Origin: GWF2-33-9 sp964500435
Lineage (GTDB): Bacteria > Bacteroidota > Ignavibacteria > Kapaibacteriales > UBA2268
DNA: 64,000 nt
Assembly (NCBI GenBank): GCA_964500435.1
Contig: CAZCNL010000009.1
Coordinates: 1-64,000, forward strand
Direction of reading: 5' to 3'
Part shown: positions 7,808 through 13,826 of the stretch, piece after piece
Numbering within the stretch: position 1 is the first letter of the stretch
Layout: each line of letters opens with the position of its first letter
Position numbers and translations under genes: made by a program
Notes under the pieces: model-generated
What the model was told of the DNA's origin: nothing
The model's database searches: none
The model's input: only the letters and a program-made list of their open reading frames with translations

Positions 7808-8251
7808 TTAGTTGGCTAAATAAGTTTTTTCGAATTGCACCGAATACGAAGTTTTGATTTCCACGGCTTTGCGAATTATTTCTTTATGTTTGTAATCTCC
7901 CTCCCAAAGTAAATTGCGTAATGCAGCAGTAGGCGAATAAGTTGTTTTTTCGGCTACAAACACGGGATATTCGTCGCCGTAAATTCGCTTTAGTTCGGGT
8001 ATGCTCTCGGGCTTAACCGAATAATTGTTCGTCGTTTTGAATATCGCCGCTCCTGCTGTTGTTACCAATCTTTGCTCGCTCTTGTGTTCGCCGAAGTATA
8101 CTTTGATTTCTTCTTTGATAGCATCCAATTCCTCCTTTAGTTCTTTAATTTCGTCATCCAATGCAATTGCTTTGCGAATTTTTTCTTCCCATTGCTTGCT
8201 GCTTGCCTTGCTTCCGATTTTTTCGGCCGCTGTTTGTTTTGTTCCTTTCAT
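7808..8251 (-). CDS. Gam-like candidate host-nuclease inhibitor (weak)
   Basis: This 147-aa protein has a long N-terminal coiled coil (about 20-55, ending DELDAIKEEIKVYFGEHKSE in style), then beta-strands in VTTAGAAIFKTTNNYSVKPE, then SIPELKRIYGDEYPVFVAEK. Mu Gam has the same order: a long helix, a 'tg.vs.r.pPs' strand segment, then 'l...g...fir.k..in..a'. Gam binds double-stranded DNA ends and protects them from exonucleases. The gene lies in the early block downstream of the transposase, where Mu places gam. No motif is decisive; this is a fold and position inference. The start ATG 8251 is one base from the preceding gene's stop. Confidence 0.5.
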   Translation of the reverse strand: MKGTKQTAAEKIGSKASSKQWEEKIRKAIALDDEIKELKEELDAIKEEIKVYFGEHKSEQRLVTTAGAAIFKTTNNYSVKPESIPELKRIYGDEYPVFVAEKTTYSPTAALRNLLWEGDYKHKEIIRKAVEIKTSYSVQFEKTYLAN

Positions 8252-8252
8252 T

Positions 8253-8894
8253 TTAATTACTCCTTATTTGTTTTAAATATTGGCTTTCGCCGTTGTTTTT
8301 TATATTCTTATTAAAAAGTTGATTGTGTATCGCAGAATATCGGGTTATCAAATATTTTACTTCTTGCTTGCTCAAGCGCTCATAATACATCGCTCTTGGA
8401 TTTTTTACCATTTTGCGAAATTTCCCTTCAATTAAAAATTGATTTGAATGCGGATTAATCCACTCCTCGAATAACCGCCTAATTAAATAAGATGGTATTG
8501 TTTGCCCATTTTCGTAAAAATTGCGCTCCAAAAATTGCCGCAAATCCTCACCCGACAATGTTACCCTCGAAGCCGTATCATAGTATTCCCATTCAGTCAT
8601 GTTTGCATAAACTAATGCTGTTATTATTGCGTAATATTTCAAAGTGTTAAGCATGCTCGCCGAAGCATATTCTCTCTTTTGGTCAGGATATTTATCTAAT
8701 ATTTCAATTAATTTTGTGAGTTCTTCCGCTGTCATCTTGTCGTATAGTTTCCCACAAAATTCGTTGGTAGTGTAATCTCGTAATGCTTTTACTGCTTCGG
8801 CATCGTGCTGCCAATCAGGATGAACCTTCCGACGGCAAGCATTGTACAATTCTTTGTATAATGCCAATAAATCTTTCGTTTTAATTATTTCCAT
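8253..8894 (-). CDS. Phage early protein of unknown function
   Basis: This 213-aa, largely helical, charged protein begins MEIIKTKDLLALYKELYNAC and contains MTAEELTKLIEILDKYPD at about 54-71. That segment is vaguely like the 'ms.eEL..vl..l' region of GemA (DUF1018), an early Mu regulator, but the rest does not follow that family. It lies between an opposite-strand ORF (8966-9304) and the Gam-like gene, which starts one base beyond its stop. It looks like a genuine soluble protein with balanced composition. I do not assign a function. Confidence 0.6.
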   Translation of the reverse strand: MEIIKTKDLLALYKELYNACRRKVHPDWQHDAEAVKALRDYTTNEFCGKLYDKMTAEELTKLIEILDKYPDQKREYASASMLNTLKYYAIITALVYANMTEWEYYDTASRVTLSGEDLRQFLERNFYENGQTIPSYLIRRLFEEWINPHSNQFLIEGKFRKMVKNPRAMYYERLSKQEVKYLITRYSAIHNQLFNKNIKNNGESQYLKQIRSN

Positions 8895-8965
8895 CTTTCA
8901 AATTCCTCAATTTTTGGCACTATTGTTGTTGATAATATTTTTGTTTCTCTTCAATAGGTGATAAA

Positions 8966-9304
8966 ATGTATGAAGAATTTTACCAATTGCTGCTTTTTTA
9001 TGCTCAAAGAAAGCATGAATTCGGCTTCGATTTAAACGATGTTTCCATCGCTTTGCAATTTGAAACTTATTTTGAATTAAAAATGACAAACCATTTGTTG
9101 ATGCAGTTCTTAATCCCAAAAGAGATGGATAAAAAGAAGTTTCTTGATTTCTATTACGAACGTCTTTATGAGTTGCGAAAAGATGTTTTTCGTAATGTCC
9201 ACGACGAGCCTTCACCAGCTGACCAGATAATAGACAATGCGAAAGAGATGATGCAAAATGCGGCTGATTACTTCTCGAAGAAAAACAGGCGTCGTAAGCA
9301 ATAA
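8966..9304 (+). CDS. Unknown acidic-helical protein, opposite strand inside early block
   Basis: This 112-aa protein reads against the surrounding leftward early genes. It begins MYEEFYQLLLFYAQRKHEFG, is helical and rich in Tyr, Phe and Leu, and ends in a basic tail (KKNRRRKQ). AGGTG lies 5-6 bases before ATG 8966. Composition is protein-like and the DNA is more AT-rich than its neighbours, which fits an independently transcribed cargo gene (moron). A leftward frame across the same bases (8907-9356) has a poor composition, although its ATG overlaps the upstream stop; the rightward frame is preferred. No family was recognised. Confidence 0.55.
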   Translation: MYEEFYQLLLFYAQRKHEFGFDLNDVSIALQFETYFELKMTNHLLMQFLIPKEMDKKKFLDFYYERLYELRKDVFRNVHDEPSPADQIIDNAKEMMQNAADYFSKKNRRRKQ

Positions 9305-9352
9305 AAAACTTTTCGCTTAATTCTTTTAATGGATATCGTGGTATTGGCGTTT

Positions 9353-9739
9353 TCATAGCGTCACCTCGGGTTTGTTCCCATCTTTCAAATTCCTTAATTT
9401 TTCGCTCAATGTTTTGCCTGGCAATTCGGCCAATGCCATTTCCAATGCTCCATTGTAAGAAGATGTTGCTTCGGTTTGCAATTTCTGTAATAGTTTCCGT
9501 TCACTCTTCATCCGTTTTAGTTGTCGAGCCTCTTCGCTTTCGTTGATTTTGGATTTCAATTGTGAAATCTCTTTCTCCAATCGTTGCAATCTTGCTGCTG
9601 TTGCCGATATTCGCCCTTCGGCAAAGCGGAGTGTTTGCATTTGTGCCTCGTTCAACCGAATTTTTTCGATCGGCAAATCAATATTTGCAGGCACAATTGC
9701 CGTTGTGTTGATTAATTCATTTTTTCGAGGTCGTGCCAT
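9353..9739 (-). CDS. Small coiled-coil phage protein downstream of transposase
   Basis: This 128-aa protein starts MARPRKNELINTTAIVPANI. A long coiled coil spans residues about 30-85 (LRFAEGRISATAARLQRLEK onward), followed by a short helical tail. It occupies the position of MuB just downstream of the transposase but is far too short and lacks a P-loop, so it is not a MuB ATPase. The gap to the transposase stop is 17 bases, so the two are co-transcribed. The coiled coil suggests oligomerisation or an accessory to transposition. Function unknown. Confidence 0.6.
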   Translation of the reverse strand: MARPRKNELINTTAIVPANIDLPIEKIRLNEAQMQTLRFAEGRISATAARLQRLEKEISQLKSKINESEEARQLKRMKSERKLLQKLQTEATSSYNGALEMALAELPGKTLSEKLRNLKDGNKPEVTL

Positions 9740-9756
9740 AGTTCCTCCGTTTATTT

Positions 9757-11664
9757 TTAAAAAAGGTTAATTAAATTATCTAATTCATCCAACTCTTCGG
9801 AAGGCTTTGGCTCTTCCAAAGATTCTAATTCCGCAGAATAATCTGGCAACTCTATCCGTTCTTCTCGCTTTTCTTGCCCCAAAGTTGCCCCTTCGGTCCC
9901 GTCTATCAACTTATTCCTCACCACCAATTCGCCTCCTATCAATTCCTGCGTCGTCTCCTTCACCTCCTTGTTCAATTTCTTTCGAATGTTAGTCGAAATT
10001 CTGCGTTTTTCCAAATCCGCTACAGTGCGGATAAATGCGTCGTGGGCTAATCCTACAAACCACAAGCTATCCCGCTCGGGTGTGCGTGGGTCGGGGTCGT
10101 TCGGCTGCCATTCTTTCATTATTATGCCTTTGTTCTCGTGAATTACTACTTTCACCTTCTTTCCAACTAAAGATAAATCCAGCCACTCGCTTTGGAAATT
10201 ATAAGTTCGCCCCGCCTCGGTTACCACTGCCGACCCCAGATTGGCTTTCACTTCGTGCTTTATGCCCATTGCATATAGTGCGTAATAAATTGCATTGCTG
10301 GGCAATTCGTTGCATTTTTGATGTGGCTCGACCACTTTTTGTGTATCCTCGGGCAACGCTAAATGATGCTTTGCAATCCGCCCGCCATAATATCGCCAAA
10401 GATTTGCTAAATTGTTTTCTAATCCTTTCGACCGCAAATGCGCCAGTTTTGGCTGCGGATGCCATAATTCTTGGTTATATAACCAGTTCAAAAATCCTGC
10501 AAAAGCAACTTCTTTGGCATATCGCATCGATACCGCTTTGGTGGGCGTGCTGCCTAATTCGTGTTCCACCGCACGGCTATCACGGGTGCCAATATAACTA
10601 CCTGCTAACTCTTCGTAGCAGAACCTGTCGAACATCTCGAACCAACGCTCGTGTTGCGCCTTTATCGGGTAGCGGGGTATTTTGGCTATCGGGTAAATGC
10701 AAGGGCTCGTTTGTCCCCAGAATAATTTTTTACGGAATTCGTTATTTTCCATTTCGTAAAGCTCCGAAGGAGTGTACCACGAACGCACCAATGCTTGAAT
10801 TTCCTTGCTGCGGAACGCTGCTCCATTGTCAAATACTATTCCTAACGGTGGTTTTCCGTGGATTTGAACGCAATTCCATAGAATGCGTGCCGTATCCTCA
10901 ATTGTTTCTCCTTTCTCCAACCAATCCATATAAAGTGGCATAGCCGTTACTCCGTCGAGTATCATCATAAAGCTCATTGCTCTCGGTTTGCCGTCGTCGT
11001 CTATCCACGCATTGAATTGAGTGGCATCTATCGACCATATTAACCCAGCCCCGTAGCCTTCGCCAATCAATCCTGCATCTTCGAATAGCGATATATAGTC
11101 CCAGCGATTGGTCGGCAACGATGCATTGAATTTGTTCTTGCGATGAGCCTCGTCCCACCGTAAATACCAGTTTTCCGAATGTGCGTAACCCAAAAAGTGG
11201 TTAGTTTTTCGCATCACCCGGTGCATATAAAAGTAAAGCGAAAATGATTGCGGCGTATGGTGCGCAGCTTCTCTTTCTATAAATTGCCAAAGCTCGGCAA
11301 CTGCTGCTTCCACGCAGCGAAAAATATTATCCCGCCTCGCTTGCTCCAAATACAACCTTAAAGTAAGCGATTTAAGCTTTGCTTCCAGTTCTTCCGAAAT
11401 CACCCTTGGTTTTCCAATCGAGCTATTTCTAGCACGCTTTCGTTTCAATTCTGCCGTAGGTTCTTCCTCGGGCTCGGGAGTCATTATTATTTTTTCGGGC
11501 TTCAACCCGAATTCTCTCAGCACCTCGGCGGAATAATATTTGCGAGGGCGGCCGCCGTACGAGGCTTTTTTTGCCTCGTAGTGGGATAAAATCTGCCGCT
11601 TTTTGAGAACCGCTTGCCGGGTAATCCCTAACTTGTCGGCTATTTCTTCAATCGTTAGGAACAT
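9757..11664 (-). CDS. MuA-type DDE transposase
   Basis: This 635-aa protein catalyses phage integration and replicative transposition. The N-terminus has a Mu-type helix-turn-helix (residues about 3-25, LTIEEIADKLGITRQAVLKK). The RNase H-like core carries Asp213 in GLIWSIDATQF, Asp279 in IVFDNGAAF and Glu339 in KAQHERWFEMFDRF; the spacing D-66-D-60-E is close to MuA. A Mu-transposase C-terminal beta-barrel follows (about 430-530, with LPEDTQKVVEPHQKCNELPS), and the tail is acidic, ending EELDELDNLINLF. Length is close to the 663 aa of MuA. The start overlaps the upstream HTH gene by 10 bases. The MuA C-terminus normally contacts MuB, for which no gene is visible here. Confidence 0.92.
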   Translation of the reverse strand: MFLTIEEIADKLGITRQAVLKKRQILSHYEAKKASYGGRPRKYYSAEVLREFGLKPEKIIMTPEPEEEPTAELKRKRARNSSIGKPRVISEELEAKLKSLTLRLYLEQARRDNIFRCVEAAVAELWQFIEREAAHHTPQSFSLYFYMHRVMRKTNHFLGYAHSENWYLRWDEAHRKNKFNASLPTNRWDYISLFEDAGLIGEGYGAGLIWSIDATQFNAWIDDDGKPRAMSFMMILDGVTAMPLYMDWLEKGETIEDTARILWNCVQIHGKPPLGIVFDNGAAFRSKEIQALVRSWYTPSELYEMENNEFRKKLFWGQTSPCIYPIAKIPRYPIKAQHERWFEMFDRFCYEELAGSYIGTRDSRAVEHELGSTPTKAVSMRYAKEVAFAGFLNWLYNQELWHPQPKLAHLRSKGLENNLANLWRYYGGRIAKHHLALPEDTQKVVEPHQKCNELPSNAIYYALYAMGIKHEVKANLGSAVVTEAGRTYNFQSEWLDLSLVGKKVKVVIHENKGIIMKEWQPNDPDPRTPERDSLWFVGLAHDAFIRTVADLEKRRISTNIRKKLNKEVKETTQELIGGELVVRNKLIDGTEGATLGQEKREERIELPDYSAELESLEEPKPSEELDELDNLINLF

Positions 11665-11864
11665 ACCTCCAACTCCCGCTTGATTTTGGCAATAATTTGC
11701 TTGCGCTCTTTAATTTTCTCGGCGAGCAATGCAAGTATGCGGGGGTTGCGGTCTCGGTAAATTGCGTTCCATATCGCCTGCGGGGTAACTCCTTGCTCAG
11801 CGGCAATTTCGGTGATAATTCCTCGATAAGGATTTTTATTGATTTTATTACGAAATAATTTCAT
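11655..11864 (-). CDS. Small helix-turn-helix protein, first gene of early block
   Basis: This 69-aa basic protein contains a probable helix-turn-helix in GIITEIAAEQGVTPQAIWNA (residues about 15-34), followed by a basic helix. It is the first gene of the leftward early transcript, overlaps the transposase start and faces the divergent repressor gene. Mu encodes ner, a small negative regulator of early transcription, at this place. A Ner-like regulatory role is therefore likely by position, although the sequence is not clearly Ner. Confidence 0.6.
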   Translation of the reverse strand: MKLFRNKINKNPYRGIITEIAAEQGVTPQAIWNAIYRDRNPRILALLAEKIKERKQIIAKIKRELEVCS

Positions 11865-11908
11865 AATTTTGAAAAGTTTAAAAATTGTTTAGATTACAAA
11901 TGCAAATA

Positions 11909-11956
11909 TAAAGTATTTACTTTAAATATGCAAATTTTTACCAAGTTTTTACTTTA
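11909..11956. promoter_or_regulatory. Candidate operator in repressor/early divergent spacer
   Basis: The spacer between the early block (start 11864) and the repressor (start 11963) holds an inverted repeat AAAGTA-TT-TACTTT (11910-11923). The nine-mer TTTACTTTA occurs at 11916-11924 and again at 11948-11956, 32 bases apart, about three helical turns. This is a natural binding site for the adjacent XRE repressor. The inference is from position and symmetry. Confidence 0.5.
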
Positions 11957-11962
11957 TTTTTT

Positions 11963-12319
11963 ATGGATGATGAAAAATTTAATATTGGAAAGCGATTAGG
12001 TGGGGAAATTTTGCGAAGATATAAAAGCAAGAGAGAATTTGCACTAAGTATAGGCGTTTCTCCTCAGGCATTGCAGGATTATTTGAATGGGAAAACAATT
12101 CCCGGCAGGTCGATGCTGGAGAAATTCAAGAAAGCGGGGCTGGACACCAATTACATACTTTACGGAGAAAAAGAGGGGGAAGCGAGCGAGCAGCTCGCAT
12201 CGGACGAGGAGCAAAGACGAGAGATAGAGCATTTACGAGGGGAGATAGAGAAGTTAAAGCACGAGTTGGCAAAGCGGGAGGGTCAGATAGAGCTGCTAAA
12301 GAGTATGCTTCGGGAATAA
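11963..12319 (+). CDS. XRE-family phage repressor
   Basis: This 118-aa protein has an N-terminal helix-turn-helix of the XRE/Cro type (residues about 18-65: YKSKREFALSIGVSPQALQD then YLNGKTIPGRSMLEKFKKAG), with the 'N.iLyG' ending typical of phage repressor HTH domains. The C-terminus (about 80-118) is a heptad coiled coil (EIEHLRGEIEKLKHELAKRE) for dimerisation instead of a peptidase S24 domain, so RecA-stimulated self-cleavage is not expected. It diverges from the early operon and lies next to the phage end, matching the position of the Mu c repressor. Confidence 0.8.
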   Translation: MDDEKFNIGKRLGGEILRRYKSKREFALSIGVSPQALQDYLNGKTIPGRSMLEKFKKAGLDTNYILYGEKEGEASEQLASDEEQRREIEHLRGEIEKLKHELAKREGQIELLKSMLRE

Positions 12320-12394
12320 GAGCGAGCTAAAGGGGTGATGTTATTGTGCTTAAGGGCGCTGGTGAACCAAAATTAAAAGAAAAAGTTTGAGCAG

Positions 12395-12711
12395 ATTAAC
12401 ACAATAAGGGTTGCAAAAGTTGCAAAAGTCAAAACGAAGAATTAACACAATAAGGGTTGCAAAAGTTGCAAAAGTGGGGTTGCAAAAGTTGCAAAAGTTG
12501 CAAAAGTGGGTACAACAGAAGAGGGTATAAGATATCGGCAAATTTTCTTATAACTATAGCAAATAAAAGCATTTGTAGAATAATTCGGCGAGCATAAATA
12601 TACCAATTTTGATTTGCTGTTACAGTTCCCAGCCATCTAATTGTGTTAATAGCACTTCCCTAGATATAGTTTAATGCTTATGCCGTTTCTAGCTTTTTGT
12701 GTTAATTAACA
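12395..12711. repeat. Prophage end with four copies of a 10-mer, candidate transposase-binding sites
   Basis: ATTAACACAA occurs at 12395-12404 and 12441-12450, and its complement TTGTGTTAAT at 12641-12650 and 12697-12706. The outermost copy is part of the palindrome TGTTAATTAACA (12700-12711) that forms the phage terminus. Mu ends carry several MuA-binding sites in both orientations, so these are candidate sites for the transposase encoded at 9757-11664. The stretch 12508-12640 between them holds no gene that I can support. Confidence 0.6.
12410..12507. repeat. Clustered 9-bp tandem repeats GTTGCAAAA
   Basis: GTTGCAAAA is repeated in head-to-tail groups of two (12410-12429), two (12456-12475) and three (12480-12507), each group ending GT. 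The first two groups are preceded by the same sequence (ATTAACACAATAAGG), so a longer unit of about 35 bases is also duplicated. The DNA is non-coding. The arrangement resembles iterons or multiple operator sites. Confidence 0.8.
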
Positions 12712-13458
12712 ATTTGATGAATTAATGCTATTAGGTATATTATCCCAATTTATTGTATAATCATCAAAACCGGCCTCTATCCAGGAAAAATTAATAGTAT
12801 AATATGAATGCGTCCCAACTCCTTTATCAGGATACTGCCAATATTTCATAACTTGTCCCATCGCAATAGCTACACACCCCGCCACAGCTCGCTGTTGAGT
12901 TTTACTATCAATTGGGCAAAAATCGTTATAAAATGGTGCTTGATTCCATTTTGACTCTGTTAATGGTTGTACTGAATTTAAATTATCTTCTTGAATTTTT
13001 AATTCATTATTTTTTTTATTAGAATTTAATAATTGATCCCATTGTTTTTGTACTTCATAACTTGGATGTAAATTATTTTTTCTAATATTTTCAATTTCCT
13101 GTACATAAATTTCAAGAAAATAATTTACGTCAGGAGGTATATTATTAACATCAATTTTGTTTTCAAGTGAATATGCAAGTATGGGTTGAACTGCATCATC
13201 TCCTGAAACAATTAAAAAGCCTCCTTCTGATTTTTCAAATATGTAAATAAGTTCATTTAAAGGGTCAGAAGATTGAATATAATTATATAATTTGCCTTTT
13301 TTTTCAAGAATACGATAATTATTATAGTCATCTTGGTTGTGAGTTAACAAGAAATTTTTAACAACTTTTTGTGCAGTTTCCTGAGAAATTGGTTTGCTGT
13401 ATGTAAAATTAAAAGAACATAATACCACTAATAATAATAATAAAAACCAATATTTCAT
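12706..13458 (-). pseudogene. C10-family (streptopain-like) cysteine peptidase, truncated by prophage
   Basis: The start is ATG 13458, after an AAAAGGAAAAAA site; 250 residues remain. A signal peptide (1-19, MKYWFLLLLLVVLCSFNFTY) is followed by a propeptide (about 20-130, containing FEKSEGGFLIVSGDDAVQPI) typical of the SpeB/Spi-type inhibitor domain. Then comes the catalytic segment AVAGCVAIAMGQVMKYWQYP with Cys195. The protein stops after NIPNS...: the last cysteine codon (TGT) and the stop TAA belong to the phage end. The catalytic His and Asn/Trp half is missing and should lie beyond the far prophage end. Loss of activity is inferred from the missing His. Confidence 0.85.
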
Positions 13459-13581
13459 TTTTTTTCCTTTTGTTTTTTTAATTTCCAAAATCTTACTAAA
13501 AATAAAAGACACTTAAATTAATTGAAAAGTTACACTATTTTGTATAATTTTATTAATTAGTAATTTTTTAAATAAAAAAGA

Positions 13582-13614
13582 AAATGCCTGACAAATAAAA
13601 ATTGTCAGACATTT
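13582..13614. terminator. Terminator after the SQR gene pair
   Basis: AAATGCCTGACAA (13582-13594) pairs with TTGTCAGACATTT (13602-13614) with one mismatch. On the leftward strand the hairpin is followed by TTTTCTTTTTT, a good U-tract. It would end the transcript carrying the SQR-like gene and the 48-aa ORF. Confidence 0.75.
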
Positions 13615-13641
13615 AAAAAAAAATTCAATCTTTTTCATCCC

Positions 13642-13788
13642 TTAATGCTTTCTCACCATAATTAACATTTTAATATTTAATACGGCGAAACGATAAAGCT
13701 GCCATAATAAATTAATTCGAAAATGTTTTGTCAACTTTGTTGGTCTTGTCGTATAAAATTCTTGTTCAAATGGTCTCATATATTTCAT
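13642..13788 (-). CDS. Small basic protein (48 aa) downstream of SQR
   Basis: This short reading frame begins MKYMRPFEQEFYTTRPTKLT and ends in a hydrophobic/basic helix (WQLYRFAVLNIKMLIMVRKH). AAAGGTG lies 5 bases before the ATG. It starts 39 bases after the SQR stop and precedes the terminator at 13582, so it is the second gene of an SQR transcript. The amphipathic C-terminal helix could sit on the membrane near the quinone-reducing enzyme. No family was recognised. The RBS, the terminator position and the composition support a real gene. Confidence 0.6.
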   Translation of the reverse strand: MKYMRPFEQEFYTTRPTKLTKHFRINLLWQLYRFAVLNIKMLIMVRKH

Positions 13789-13826
13789 TTTTCACCTTTT
13801 ACTTTTTATTTAACTTATTGTAATTA

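Larger units (their letters stand above)
1..12711. mobile_element. Mu-like transposable prophage (one end in window)
   Basis: A contiguous set of Mu-family genes is present: gp36/gp37-like, DUF3486 small terminase, large terminase, DUF935 portal, virion morphogenesis protein, MuF, MuA-type transposase and an XRE repressor. The right end is placed at 12711. There a C10 peptidase reading frame coming from the host side is cut, and the phage side reads 5'-TGTTAATTAACACAA inward (minus strand), beginning with TG as Mu-family ends do. The other end lies left of the window. Base composition is visibly more GC-rich than the host chromosome. The family assignment is firm. The exact end rests on the interrupted gene and the TG/CA dinucleotide and was not confirmed by a target duplication, because the other junction is missing. 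Confidence 0.9.

Noticed and set aside
8907..9356. Leftward 149-aa frame whose ATG overlaps the upstream stop
   Set aside because: Composition is poor after the first 20 residues and mirrors the rightward 112-aa frame, which has an RBS and protein-like composition. Only the start overlap speaks for it.
10035..10943. Rightward 302-aa frame opposite the transposase
   Set aside because: It is the complement of the DDE core of the transposase; its sequence is Cys/Leu/Arg-rich and has no domain features.
12410..12507. Possible CRISPR array
   Set aside because: The units are 9 bp, head to tail, with no unique spacers of regular length and no cas genes.
12350..12636. Leftward Cys/Phe/Asn-rich short frames
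   Set aside because: They are translations of the 9-bp tandem repeat GTTGCAAAA and have no RBS or independent support.
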